DNA of 64,000 bases, taken from contig CAINOE010000107.1 in the NCBI GenBank assembly GCA_903851415.1, positions 229,325 through 293,324 of the forward strand, given 5' to 3'. Positions 16,592 to 24,476 of the stretch are shown piece by piece; the stretch's first letter is position 1, and the number at the start of each line of letters is the position of its first letter. The notes under the pieces are model-generated. The model was not told the DNA's origin, did not search any database, and worked only from the letters and a program-made list of their open reading frames with translations. The translations under genes were made by a program, and so were the position numbers. Origin of the DNA: an uncultured Rhodopila sp. (lineage in GTDB: Bacteria; Pseudomonadota; Alphaproteobacteria; Acetobacterales; Acetobacteraceae).

Positions 16592-16886
16592 CCTGTTCGC
16601 CAATCCCAATCGCCGGGCGCGGCCGCTGTATCCGCTGATCGTCACGTTGCAGGCCAAAGTGGTCGATGGCCCGAACGCGGTGATCGCACCGCTCACGCCG
16701 GTTACCCAACGAACGCCCGTTTCGCGTCTGCTGCCGATCGTCGAACATGAGGGAGGCCAGTATGCCGTGGTATTCACGTTGACGACGACCCTTTCGACCC
16801 GACTTCTGCGCCACCCGGTCGGCTCCATCGCGCACTACCGGGAAGACCTGATCCGAGCCATCGACTGGCTGTTCCGCGGGATATGA
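16581..16886 (+). CDS. CcdB-like gyrase toxin
   Basis: A 101-aa protein, the same length as F-plasmid CcdB. It has the family opening MQHDLFANPNRRARPLYPLI, the strand TLQAKVV and the VIAPLTP motif, and ends in WLFRGI. In CcdB the last three residues, Trp-Gly-Ile, contact GyrA and are needed for killing. Here the position matching Trp99 is Arg, while Gly100 and Ile101 are kept. The protein may therefore be weakened or inactive. Its last four bases overlap the start of an alpha/beta hydrolase gene. Confidence 0.82.
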   Translation: MQHDLFANPNRRARPLYPLIVTLQAKVVDGPNAVIAPLTPVTQRTPVSRLLPIVEHEGGQYAVVFTLTTTLSTRLLRHPVGSIAHYREDLIRAIDWLFRGI

Positions 16887-17650
16887 CATTTGTGACCGAA
16901 ACCACCGGCCGCCTCGACCGCGGCAATGGCACCGAACTCGCCTGGGCCCGCGTGGAGGGCCGCGCGCCGACGGTCGTCTTCCTGCCCGGCTTCCGCAGCG
17001 ACATGACGGGCGACAAGGCGACCATGCTCGCCGCGTTCTGCGCCGGGCGCGGGCAGGCGATGCTGCGCTTCGACTACTCCGGCCATGGGGCTTCGAGCGG
17101 GGCGTTCGAGGACGGCACCATCGGCGCCTGGGCGGCCGACGCGATTGCGGCGATCGATGCGCTGACGGCGGGCAGGCTGGTGCTGGTCGGGTCCTCGATG
17201 GGCGGTTGGATCGCGCTGCTGACCGCGCTTCTTCGCCCGGACCGGATCGCCGGGCTGGTGGGCGTGGCCGCCGCTCCGGATTTCACGCAGCGGCTGATGT
17301 GGGACGCGATGGCGACGCCGGAGCGGGCGAAGTTGCAGCGCGACGGCGTGCTGCATGTGCCGAGCCAGTACGGCGAGCCGACCCCGATCACGCGGGCGCT
17401 GATCGAGGACGGCGCCCAGCATTTGGTGCTGACCGGGCGGGTTCCGCTGCGGTGCCCGGTGCGGCTGCTGCACGGGCAGGCGGACCCGGACGTGCCGTGG
17501 GAACTGGCGTTGGAGATCGTGCGGCAGGTGGAGACGCCGGATGCGCGCGTCACGCTGATCAAGGACGGCGACCACCGGCTGTCGCGTCCGGCTGATCTGG
17601 AGGTGTTGAGGCAAACGGTTGCGGGTTTGCTTGGGGAGGATGGCGGGTAG
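16883..17650 (+). CDS. Alpha/beta hydrolase (ABHD10-like)
   Basis: A 255-aa serine hydrolase. The nucleophile elbow is GSSMGG (VLVGSSMGGWIALL). The acid is likely in HGQADPDVPWE and the His in DGDHRLSRPADLE. The oxyanion region is FLPGFRSDMTGDKA. The pattern resembles mitochondrial ABHD10 and bacterial relatives that cleave acyl thioesters or esters. The ATG overlaps the CcdB stop by four bases (ATGA), so it is translated from the toxin-antitoxin transcript. Whether that has meaning or is chance insertion is unknown. Confidence 0.85.
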   Translation: MTFVTETTGRLDRGNGTELAWARVEGRAPTVVFLPGFRSDMTGDKATMLAAFCAGRGQAMLRFDYSGHGASSGAFEDGTIGAWAADAIAAIDALTAGRLVLVGSSMGGWIALLTALLRPDRIAGLVGVAAAPDFTQRLMWDAMATPERAKLQRDGVLHVPSQYGEPTPITRALIEDGAQHLVLTGRVPLRCPVRLLHGQADPDVPWELALEIVRQVETPDARVTLIKDGDHRLSRPADLEVLRQTVAGLLGEDGG

Positions 17651-17655
17651 AACTT

Positions 17656-17690
17656 CGTGGCAGCCCGGACGAGCCGGGCCATGACGATCG
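17656..17690. repeat. Half copy of family A palindrome
   Basis: GCCCGGACGAGCCGGGCCAT followed by GACGA matches the right arm of the family A element without a left arm. The rest of the gap up to 17891 shows no gene. Confidence 0.6.
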
Positions 17691-17891
17691 AGGTCACCGA
17701 CACGATTCCAGTCAGCCTAAATCGCTCTTATTGCCACCGCACTCATACGGCCAACCGAAATAGTTGACAACGTGCGCACCACCCGCAAGAGCCACGAGCC
17801 GCACGGTCTCAGGCGGCTTGTGGCTTGAGTCCGAATATCGCTGGTTCCAGAGCCGCAGCGAGTTAGGTACACCAGTGGCGCCGGAAATCGT

Positions 17892-18605
17892 TCAAGTGGT
17901 GGTGAACAACTGCGGCGCCAGTGTGTGCAGCAGATCGAACTCGACCCGGGTGACCGATACCGGTTGCGTGGCCGGGCCGTAAAGCTGGCGAATCGCGGCG
18001 ATATCCTGAGCATCCGGTAGCATATTCGATGCCGACAAAGTGGCGTTCATGATCGATGTAGGATCATTCTGATTATCCGCCAAACCCGGGGCGTAGCCGA
18101 GGTCGTGCAGGAAATGCTGAAACACTGTCCCGGCAAATCCGGCATAGCTGTAGTCGCCGGTTTGCAACGCGGTGACCGAGGTTTCCGACGGGTCTTCGAG
18201 GCCGATGATGGTATCCGGCTCAAATTGATCCTGAGCATTATAGGAATAGTATGTCTGACTGATGAAATTCATTGTCGCGGGGTGCATTAGCGCCACGCCA
18301 ATGCGAATATCGGGTACGGTATTGGCGCTCTCTGCGGCGTCTGGAACGGTGATAAAATTTACATTCGTGTCCCCTTCCCAGGCTTCTTCGGCAGCTTGCA
18401 GCAATGGGACGAATTGTGTCGGCAGCGAAGCACTGAATGTCAGGTAACTCTGATCGGCGGTATAGTTTGAGGTGGCGAGCGCTACTGTAATATCGGTGGT
18501 GCCGCCGGGGGATCCGCTGTTCGGCCACTTAAGCGGGTTGCCGTCGTCGCCGGCTAAGAACGGCGTGCCGCCGGTTGTCGTATTGGTTATGATTTGACTA
18601 GACAT
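17892..18605 (-). CDS. Metzincin-like protein with a degenerate zinc site
   Basis: A 237-aa protein with the layout of matrixin/serralysin-like proteases: an N-terminal TPFLAGDDGNPLKWPNSG segment, a central domain, a Met-turn (TSIMNAT, Met186) and a closing helix DAQDIAAIRQLYGP. The zinc motif HExxHxxGxxH is broken. It reads QHFLHDLGYAP (163-173), so the first His is Gln, the catalytic Glu is His and the third His is Pro. Only His167 and Gly170 remain. The protein should be unable to cut by the normal mechanism, so it may be a decoy, a binding protein or a decaying gene. GC is lower than in the neighbours. No classical signal peptide is seen. Confidence 0.7.
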   Translation of the reverse strand: MSSQIITNTTTGGTPFLAGDDGNPLKWPNSGSPGGTTDITVALATSNYTADQSYLTFSASLPTQFVPLLQAAEEAWEGDTNVNFITVPDAAESANTVPDIRIGVALMHPATMNFISQTYYSYNAQDQFEPDTIIGLEDPSETSVTALQTGDYSYAGFAGTVFQHFLHDLGYAPGLADNQNDPTSIMNATLSASNMLPDAQDIAAIRQLYGPATQPVSVTRVEFDLLHTLAPQLFTTT

Positions 18606-18627
18606 AACCAGCGCGTGCTAGGTTTTG

Positions 18628-18656
18628 CTTTACACGCAATGATTTGTCGCGTCAAC
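18628..18656 (-). promoter_or_regulatory. Promoter candidate for the metzincin-like gene
   Basis: On the minus strand TTGACG (18656-18651) and TAAAGC (18633-18628) are separated by 17 bases, about 25 bases ahead of the start codon at 18605. The -10 is a weak match. Confidence 0.4.
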
Positions 18657-18824
18657 CGACGGTTTTATCAACGCCGCGCGATTAATCCTTGAAGTGATAT
18701 GCATGAATCCATCCCGCCATGAAATCGTTTCCATTATGCTTGATTTACCTCAATGCTCATACGGCTCGTTTGTTCTAACCATATCGGTGTTCGGCCATTC
18801 ACGGGACTAACGGGAGATAATGCC

Positions 18825-19568
18825 ATGTCACCTGGCCTGCCCACCGCCGCCCTTGTGCTGTGTGTCCTCGCCGCTCCGGCAATGCATCCTGCATACGCTC
18901 AGTATGGACAATATGTCGGACAGATGACGATGATCTATGATGAAAGCGGCGGAACAAACAGATACAAGAGCACTCACGAAGTGCTGGTCAGCATTCAGGA
19001 ACCTTATAAAATCCCGACGCAGTACGGCCCCACGACCGGCACCGGGGACACCAACCCGTTGTTTTTGTATGTGACGGATCTTGAAACGACGGTCAACATC
19101 CAGCCTGGCGGCCTCCATGTGGTTTCGGCGACCCCGCAGGTCGGCGGCGGTTCAACCGGAGAACCCGCCGGTCTCTGGGTGATGCAATCCTGGAAGCTGC
19201 AACCGACCGCCAATGGTTTCACCGGTTCATTCGATAATGCACTGCCGGTAGACAACAATAATCTGTTTGTCTCACTGGAAGCCGATAATCCTCTGGCCTT
19301 CGATCTCGCTGCCATGGCCAATGGCGGCAATCCGTTCGGCGGCAACCAGTTGGTCGCTTGCATCGCATATATCAGCAAAGTGACTACCGTAGCGGCCGTG
19401 TTCGATACGGCGGAGAAGTCAATCCAGATGACCTTCAACGGCCATGGCGGCGGCTACATGAAAGGTATCTGCACCTCGGATATCGCTTTCCAGGCGACTA
19501 TCAGCGCCACGCTCGATCCGGCAGTGGCAGCGCCGCAGCCGCAACTGACGCCCCCCGTCGCGCATTGA
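18825..19568 (+). CDS. Secreted protein of unknown function
   Basis: A 247-aa protein with a clear Sec signal peptide (LPTAALVLCVLAAPAMHPAY, cleavage near AYAQ). ATG 18825 follows CGGGAG. The mature protein is rich in Gly, Thr and Asn and looks all-beta, with two cysteines (VACIAYI and GICTSDI) that could pair in the periplasm. No domain is recognised. It is divergent from the metzincin-like gene and shares its lower GC, so both may have arrived together. Confidence 0.75.
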   Translation: MSPGLPTAALVLCVLAAPAMHPAYAQYGQYVGQMTMIYDESGGTNRYKSTHEVLVSIQEPYKIPTQYGPTTGTGDTNPLFLYVTDLETTVNIQPGGLHVVSATPQVGGGSTGEPAGLWVMQSWKLQPTANGFTGSFDNALPVDNNNLFVSLEADNPLAFDLAAMANGGNPFGGNQLVACIAYISKVTTVAAVFDTAEKSIQMTFNGHGGGYMKGICTSDIAFQATISATLDPAVAAPQPQLTPPVAH

Positions 19569-19793
19569 AGTTATGGGCCGCCGATCCTTACTGATCCGCC
19601 GGATGCCCTGCCACTGTTTGATGTAGATCGGGCAACACTCCGCCCGCCGTGTCGTCAGCCCCCCGGGCGATGTCCCGTTCCGGCTCCCTTTGGACGTGCG
19701 CAGGGTCATCGCTTGGCTTGGGTAGCTCCGCATCCGTTGGATTGGCGGCAACCCTTGCAGCTCGGCGGCGGTTCGGACGCTTTTTGGCGGGCG

Positions 19794-19867
19794 GCCCGCA
19801 GATCGTCGAACGCCCCGGGCCATAGATCCCGCCGAGGCGGCAAATGTCCACGGCGCGGAAAGCGGCA
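19794..19867 (-). pseudogene. Copied internal fragment of an NAD-dependent epimerase gene
   Basis: This stretch repeats, with a 7-base deletion and scattered changes, positions 21208-21287 inside the SDR/epimerase gene at 20832. It still encodes ICRLGGIYGPGRS, where the intact gene has IFRLGGIYGPGRS. No start, cofactor loop or remainder of the gene is present. The surrounding 19569-19875 gap holds no other gene that I can support. Confidence 0.65.
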
Positions 19868-19875
19868 CATGAATG

Positions 19876-20478
19876 CTATCGCTGCTCCTCGTCCGGCTCC
19901 TCGTCCTCCGGCCGCAGCGTCACGGTTTCATAGATCTCGGCCAGCGGGATGGACATGCCGATGCTCTTGATCTCCAAATCGCACTCGAGGCCATTCACCG
20001 GCACGAACTCCCAACCTCCGTCCTCCTGCCGTCGATAAGTATGGACAGCAGGGACGTGTTGATAGATTTCGACGACTTCCTCAACGCCTTCGATGTCTTG
20101 AAGCTGTGCGCGGCGGCGGTCCCGTTTCCGGATGTTCTTCAGTTCGGACGGAGACACGACATCGAAGGTCACGCGGGGATGCTGGCCACACCGGACCATG
20201 CCATCCGGGATTTTCGCTGTCGGCCGCTGTTGCTTCTTGGGGGCGGCGCCGCTCCCGGACTCGAAGCGGCAGCCGCCGCGGCCACGAGCGCGTAGCCGGT
20301 TTTCGATAGCGACGTTCAGCATCGACAGGATGGCGCCGTGCTCCGGGGCAGGCGCCGCATGCGCGACAATGACGCCCTCATCGAGCTCGTAGCGCCAGGC
20401 ATTGCCGAACTCAGCCTGGTCGGTGGCGAGGAACTCCGCTGCCGTCATCGCCACAAACGTCCGCGCCGTCGTGTCCAT
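19876..20478 (-). CDS. Uma2 family (DUF820) putative endonuclease
   Basis: A 200-aa protein of the PD-(D/E)XK-like Uma2 family. The N-terminal half has the usual WRYELDEGVIVAHAAPAPEHG segment with a conserved His. The core reads KIPDGMV (Pro-Asp), then VTFDVVSPSELKNIRKRDRR and EGVEEVVEIYQ. The usual Glu of the vEvlSPS motif is Asp here and the following Lys is not obvious, so activity is uncertain. ATG 20478 is preferred because GGAGG lies five bases upstream; a GTG two codons earlier is also in frame. The acidic tail (EDEEPDEEQR) is unusual. These genes are often multicopy and of unknown role. Confidence 0.75.
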   Translation of the reverse strand: MDTTARTFVAMTAAEFLATDQAEFGNAWRYELDEGVIVAHAAPAPEHGAILSMLNVAIENRLRARGRGGCRFESGSGAAPKKQQRPTAKIPDGMVRCGQHPRVTFDVVSPSELKNIRKRDRRRAQLQDIEGVEEVVEIYQHVPAVHTYRRQEDGGWEFVPVNGLECDLEIKSIGMSIPLAEIYETVTLRPEDEEPDEEQR

Positions 20479-20572
20479 ACCCACCTCCAGTGCACATCAT
20501 CGCGCAAGAAGGGGCTACGAACAAAGTTAACATTTACAAGACCAGGCAGCCGAACCATGACCGGGTTGCGTC

Positions 20573-20806
20573 AAAGTGGTGGATGGCCGGACCAAGTCCC
20601 ATAGGCGCTAACATAACCCGGGAGATGGCGGCCCGTCCCAGTGTGTCATGGCCGGATTTAGTCCGGCCATCCGCGACTTTGCCGCAACCAACAGCGCAAG
20701 TCGTGGATGGCCGGGACAAGCCCGGCCATGACACGGAGGCCGCGGCCGGGCCGACAGCCCTTATGTTAGCGCGTATGGGACCAAGTCCGGCCATGACACG
20801 GGGAAT
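20573..20806. repeat. Palindromic repeat cluster, family B
   Basis: A full element at 20641-20736 reads GTCATGGCCGGATTTAGTCC to CCGGGACAAGCCCGGCCATG, with an inner arm CGCAAGTCGTGGATGGCC. Half elements flank it at 20573-20602 and 20782-20806. Family B shares the GGCCATGAC ends with family A but has a different centre (ATCCACGACTTGCGGCAACC). Other copies are at 23183-23273 and 31859-31937. The 20479-20831 gap holds nothing else. Confidence 0.8.
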
Positions 20807-20831
20807 TCGTGCGCGGCCCCGAAAAGGCCGC

Positions 20832-21668
20832 CTACCCCGAACCCTCCTCCGCCAAAATCCCCCGCAGCCCCTCCCGAAACGTCGGATACAGCCAGCCAAT
20901 CCCCAGCGCCGCCTTCGTCTTCACACTGGCCACCTTCCGGTTCTCCGCCCAGAACGTCCGCGCCATCGGGCTCATCTCCCGAACCGCCACCTCGAACGGC
21001 ACGAACGGCGGCGGCGTCACCCCCAGCAGCTTCGCCGCCTCGGTCACCACGATCGCGCTCTCCGACGACTCATCATCCACCAGATTCAGCACCCGCCGCC
21101 CCGGCAACCGATCCTGCCGCATCGCCGCCACCACCGCCCGAGCGATATCGTCGCGATGAATGCGCCCGAACGTATGTCCCGGCTTGACCAACCGCCTCGC
21201 CCGCCCCGCCCGCAGATCGTCGAACGCCGAACGCCCCGGGCCATAGATCCCGCCGAGCCGGAAGATATCCACCGCGCGGAAATCGGCAAACCGGCACCAA
21301 GCCTCCTCCGCCTCCAGCCGAGCCTGCCCCCGCCCCTGCGACGGAGCGGCCTCCGTATCCTCATCCACCCAGCCGCCGCTGCGGTCGCCATACACGACCG
21401 TGCTCGACAGGTAGCCGATCCACCGAATCCCCGGCGAAGCGGCAATCAGATCCCCGTAGCGGGCCAGCACCGGATCGCCCCCGGCATCCGGCCCCGCCGT
21501 CGAGACCACATGACTGGCCGTCCGAACCGCCGCCTCCGCCGCATCGAACGCGATACTGCCGCCGCCCCCCGCCCGGGTCGTGCCGGTCACGGCGAACCCT
21601 GCCGCCTCCGCCGCCCGGGCAATCGCGCCCCCGCTATAGCCCAGCCCGAAAATCAGCAACCGGTTCAT
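20832..21668 (-). CDS. NAD(P)-dependent epimerase/SDR (YeeZ-like, extended/atypical)
   Basis: A 278-aa Rossmann protein: LLIFGLGYSGGAIARAAEAA (cofactor loop), LSSTVVYGDRSGGWVDEDT (Ser/Tyr active-site region) and FRLGGIYGPGRSAFDDLRAG. The Tyr-x-x-x-Lys is not well kept (PSQGRGQARLEAEEAW), as is common in the YeeZ group, whose reaction is unknown. The start at 21668 overlaps the stop of the ABC permease gene by four bases, so it is the last gene of the importer operon. Its middle is the source of the fragment at 19794-19867. Confidence 0.85.
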   Translation of the reverse strand: MNRLLIFGLGYSGGAIARAAEAAGFAVTGTTRAGGGGSIAFDAAEAAVRTASHVVSTAGPDAGGDPVLARYGDLIAASPGIRWIGYLSSTVVYGDRSGGWVDEDTEAAPSQGRGQARLEAEEAWCRFADFRAVDIFRLGGIYGPGRSAFDDLRAGRARRLVKPGHTFGRIHRDDIARAVVAAMRQDRLPGRRVLNLVDDESSESAIVVTEAAKLLGVTPPPFVPFEVAVREMSPMARTFWAENRKVASVKTKAALGIGWLYPTFREGLRGILAEEGSG

Positions 21669-22414
21669 GCCACCCCTCGCCGCCGCAGGATCATCCGCCC
21701 CACCGCGCCCAATCCGAAATTCAGCACGATCCCGGCAATCGCCAGCAGCACCAAAGCAGCGAACATGCGCGGCATCTCCAGCCTGAAGCTGGCCTCCAGA
21801 ATCCGATACGCAAGGCCGGAGGCGAACCCGCCCGAGCCCGCCACCAGCTCCGCCACCACCGCGCCGACAAGCGCCAGCCCGCCCGAGATCCGCAGTCCGG
21901 ACAGGAAATACGGCAGCGCCGCCGGCAGCCGCAGCAGCGCCATCGTCTGCCAGCGCCCCGCCCCATACAGCCGGAACAGATCGTTCAACTCCGGCGGCGC
22001 CGAGGCCAACCCCGCCGCGGTATTGGCGAACAACGGGAAGAACGCCACGATCGTCGCGCAGACCACCAGCGCCACGAACGGATTGCCGACCCAGATGATG
22101 ATCAGCGGGGCGATGGCGGGCAGAGGGGTCACCTGAAGCGCCACCGCCCAGGGCTGGATCGCCGCCTGAGCCAGCCGGCTGCTGGACATCGCCACCGCCA
22201 TCGCCCCGCCCAGCACCGCCGCCGCGACCAGCGCCGCGAACGTCACCAGCAGCGTGGAGGCCAACGCCGTCAGCAGCCCCACCGGATCGGCCGCGAACGC
22301 CCCGGCAATCGCCAGCGGCCCCGGCAATACATACACCGGTACCCCACCGACACGCACCGCCGCCTCCCACAGCGCCAGCGCCAGCAGGCCGAACAGCGCA
22401 GGCGCCCATCTCAT
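21665..22414 (-). CDS. ABC importer permease (NMT1/THI5-associated)
   Basis: A 249-aa inner-membrane permease with about six helices. The cytoplasmic coupling-loop signature is visible (EAA-like, LFRLYGAGRWQTMALLRLPA ending ALPYF). It follows a nucleotide-binding gene with a 4-base overlap and itself overlaps the epimerase gene. The family is that of SsuC, TauC and ThiX, which work as homodimers with a matching ATPase and a periplasmic binding protein. ATG 22414 gives the usual family length. Confidence 0.9.
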   Translation of the reverse strand: MRWAPALFGLLALALWEAAVRVGGVPVYVLPGPLAIAGAFAADPVGLLTALASTLLVTFAALVAAAVLGGAMAVAMSSSRLAQAAIQPWAVALQVTPLPAIAPLIIIWVGNPFVALVVCATIVAFFPLFANTAAGLASAPPELNDLFRLYGAGRWQTMALLRLPAALPYFLSGLRISGGLALVGAVVAELVAGSGGFASGLAYRILEASFRLEMPRMFAALVLLAIAGIVLNFGLGAVGRMILRRRGVA

Positions 22415-23145
22415 GCCAGCGCCGCCGCCATCGCCCGGGAGACCTCCGCGACCAGCGCCGCATAGGCCGGGTCCAGCCGCGTCTCCGCAGCCGGCTGCAA
22501 TGAAGACCTGATCTCCCGCTCGATCTTCCCCGGCCGAGGCGTCATCAGCACGATGCGCCGCGCCAGGAAGGCCGCCTCGTAGATCGAGTGCGTCACGAAC
22601 ACCACCGTGCACCCCGCCTCCCGCCACACCTCCAGCAGATCGGCCTGCAACCTGTGCCGGGTGAATTCATCCAGGGCGGCGAACGGCTCATCCATCAGCA
22701 GCAGGCGGGGCCGCGTGACCAGCGCCCGGGCGATCGAGACACGCATCCGCATGCCGCCGGACAACGCCCCCGGCCGGGCCGCCTCGAACCCGGCCAGGCC
22801 GACGCGATGCAGCGCCGCGTGGACCCGAGGCATCGCCTCCGCCCGCGCCATGCCGCGCAGCCGCAGCGGCAGGAAGACGTTGTCCTCCGCGGTCGCCCAG
22901 GGCAGCAGCGTGGCGTCCTGGAACACGTAGCCGATGTCGCCCGGCACGGGCGGGCCGCCGTCCCAGTCCAGCCGCCCGCTGTCCGGTTGATCCAGCCCGG
23001 CGATCAGCCGCAACAGGGTGGACTTGCCACAGCCGGAAGGTCCGAGCAGCGCGATAAAATCGGTCTCGTCCATCCGCAGCGAGGTATCGCGCAACGCCTC
23101 GATCCCGCCCGGGAACACGCGGCCGACGCTGCTGACGGTCAGCAC
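22411..23145 (-). CDS. ABC importer ATPase
   Basis: A 244-aa nucleotide-binding subunit: Walker A LLGPSGCGKSTLLRLIAGLD, Q-loop GYVFQDATLLPWAT, signature LSGGMRMRVSIARAL, Walker B LLLMDEPFAALDEFTR and the switch His in VFVTHSIYEAAFLA. It belongs to the SsuB/TauB/ThiZ group. It overlaps the permease gene by four bases. A family B repeat separates it from the upstream binding-protein gene, which may lower readthrough. Confidence 0.92.
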   Translation of the reverse strand: MLTVSSVGRVFPGGIEALRDTSLRMDETDFIALLGPSGCGKSTLLRLIAGLDQPDSGRLDWDGGPPVPGDIGYVFQDATLLPWATAEDNVFLPLRLRGMARAEAMPRVHAALHRVGLAGFEAARPGALSGGMRMRVSIARALVTRPRLLLMDEPFAALDEFTRHRLQADLLEVWREAGCTVVFVTHSIYEAAFLARRIVLMTPRPGKIEREIRSSLQPAAETRLDPAYAALVAEVSRAMAAALA

Positions 23146-23182
23146 GGAGTCTTATCGTCATGGCGGGCGCACGACGTCCCCG

Positions 23183-23273
23183 TGCCATGGCCGGACCTGG
23201 TCCGGCCATCCACGACTTTGCGGCAACCAGAATCGCAAGTCGTGGATGGCCGGGACAAGCCCCGCCGTGACAC
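23183..23273. repeat. Palindromic repeat element, family B
   Basis: Starts GCCATGGCCGGACCTGGTCC and ends GGGACAAGCCCCGCCGTGAC, with the shared centre ATCCACGACTTTGCGGCAAC. It lies within the importer operon between the binding-protein and ATPase genes, as intra-operon palindromic elements often do. Confidence 0.8.
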
Positions 23274-23311
23274 ATGGAGGCCGCCAGGACCTTGCAGTGG
23301 GCGGCGAACCC

Positions 23312-24298
23312 TCAACGCCCGGTATCCAGCCCGACCTTCCGGTTCACAAAGTGCAGCGTATACGCCTTCGTCACATCCAGCCCCGCCGGATACAGCCCCT
23401 GCCCCACCGACTCGTCATAAAACTCCTTCCACCGTTCCGCCCGCATCGCGCCGATGCCCAGCGTCGCGGCATCCCCGGACTCCAGAATCCCGTGCGCCTT
23501 CATAGCCGCGATGCCGTATGCGATCAGCGCATCCGTCATTTCCGGATTGGCCGCCCTGATCAGCGCGTTCCCCGGGGCCGGCCCTTCGTTCAGATACGAA
23601 TACCAACCCTCGATCGAGGCATCGACAAACCGCTGCACCAGGTCCGGCTGCTGCGCGATCCGCTTGTCGGACGTCACGATCAGGCCGGCATAGCCCTGGA
23701 ACCCGGCATCCGCGACCAGCAGCACCACCGGATCGATATTCGCCTGTTGCTTGATCGAGAACGGCTCCGACCCGAGATAGCCCTGCTGGATCGCCGTCCT
23801 GTCCGCCAGGAACGGCGCCAGATTGAAGGTGTACGGCCGGATCTGGCTGTCCGAATAGCCGAACTTCGCCTTCAGGAAATTCCACCACCCGATCCGCGTA
23901 TCCCCGCTCAGCATGATCGGCTTGCCCTTCAGCGCCGGGAAATCGTCGTTGCCCTGCCCGGGATGAGCGATCAGCACCGCCGGGTCCTTCTGGTACATCG
24001 CCGCGACGGCGCGGAAGGGGATGTTCTCCTTGACGAAATTCAGCGCCAGGAATGCGTTGGAGGCGATGTTGAAATCCAGCCGCCCGGCGATCAGCAACTG
24101 CGTGTGGTTGACCTGCGGCCCCCCCTCGCGGATCGTCACATCCAGGCCGTGCCGGGCATAGATGCCGGTGGCGACGGCCTGATAGTAGCCGCCGTATTCA
24201 GCCTCGGCTTTCCAGTCCAGCCCGAACGTGATCTTGTCGTTGGCGCTGGCGGCGCCAGACATCAGCAGCAGGCCCAGGATGGCGGCGACGCCCCGCAT
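23312..24298 (-). CDS. ABC importer substrate-binding protein, NMT1/THI5-like
   Basis: A 328-aa periplasmic binding protein with a signal peptide (RGVAAILGLLLMSGAASAND). The mature opening ITFGLDWKAEAEYGGYYQAV and the segments QVNHTQLLIAGRLDF and YQKDPAVLIAHPGQG match the NMT1/THI5-like group that binds pyrimidines or thiamine precursors such as hydroxymethylpyrimidine. I found no TPP riboswitch upstream. The substrate is therefore open: thiamine precursor, other pyrimidine or riboflavin-like compound. It is the first gene of the operon running to the epimerase. Confidence 0.85.
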   Translation of the reverse strand: MRGVAAILGLLLMSGAASANDKITFGLDWKAEAEYGGYYQAVATGIYARHGLDVTIREGGPQVNHTQLLIAGRLDFNIASNAFLALNFVKENIPFRAVAAMYQKDPAVLIAHPGQGNDDFPALKGKPIMLSGDTRIGWWNFLKAKFGYSDSQIRPYTFNLAPFLADRTAIQQGYLGSEPFSIKQQANIDPVVLLVADAGFQGYAGLIVTSDKRIAQQPDLVQRFVDASIEGWYSYLNEGPAPGNALIRAANPEMTDALIAYGIAAMKAHGILESGDAATLGIGAMRAERWKEFYDESVGQGLYPAGLDVTKAYTLHFVNRKVGLDTGR

Positions 24299-24476
24299 TG
24301 TCAGGGTTTCCTTGTTGGTGCGATCGTGAGTTTGCCACCGTTATGGATGCAGGCAAGATGGGTCCGGCGCGTTTCCGTGAGCAGGCCCGGTAGGCCCGCG
24401 CCCCATCGTCGGATATCGGCGGATTTGACGCCCCCTCCCCGCCCCTATAACGAACCGGACACGAAGGGAGCAGCCC

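Noticed and set aside
24299..24476. Possible TPP riboswitch ahead of the NMT1/THI5-like gene
   Set aside because: I looked for the conserved CTGAGA core on the minus strand and did not find it.
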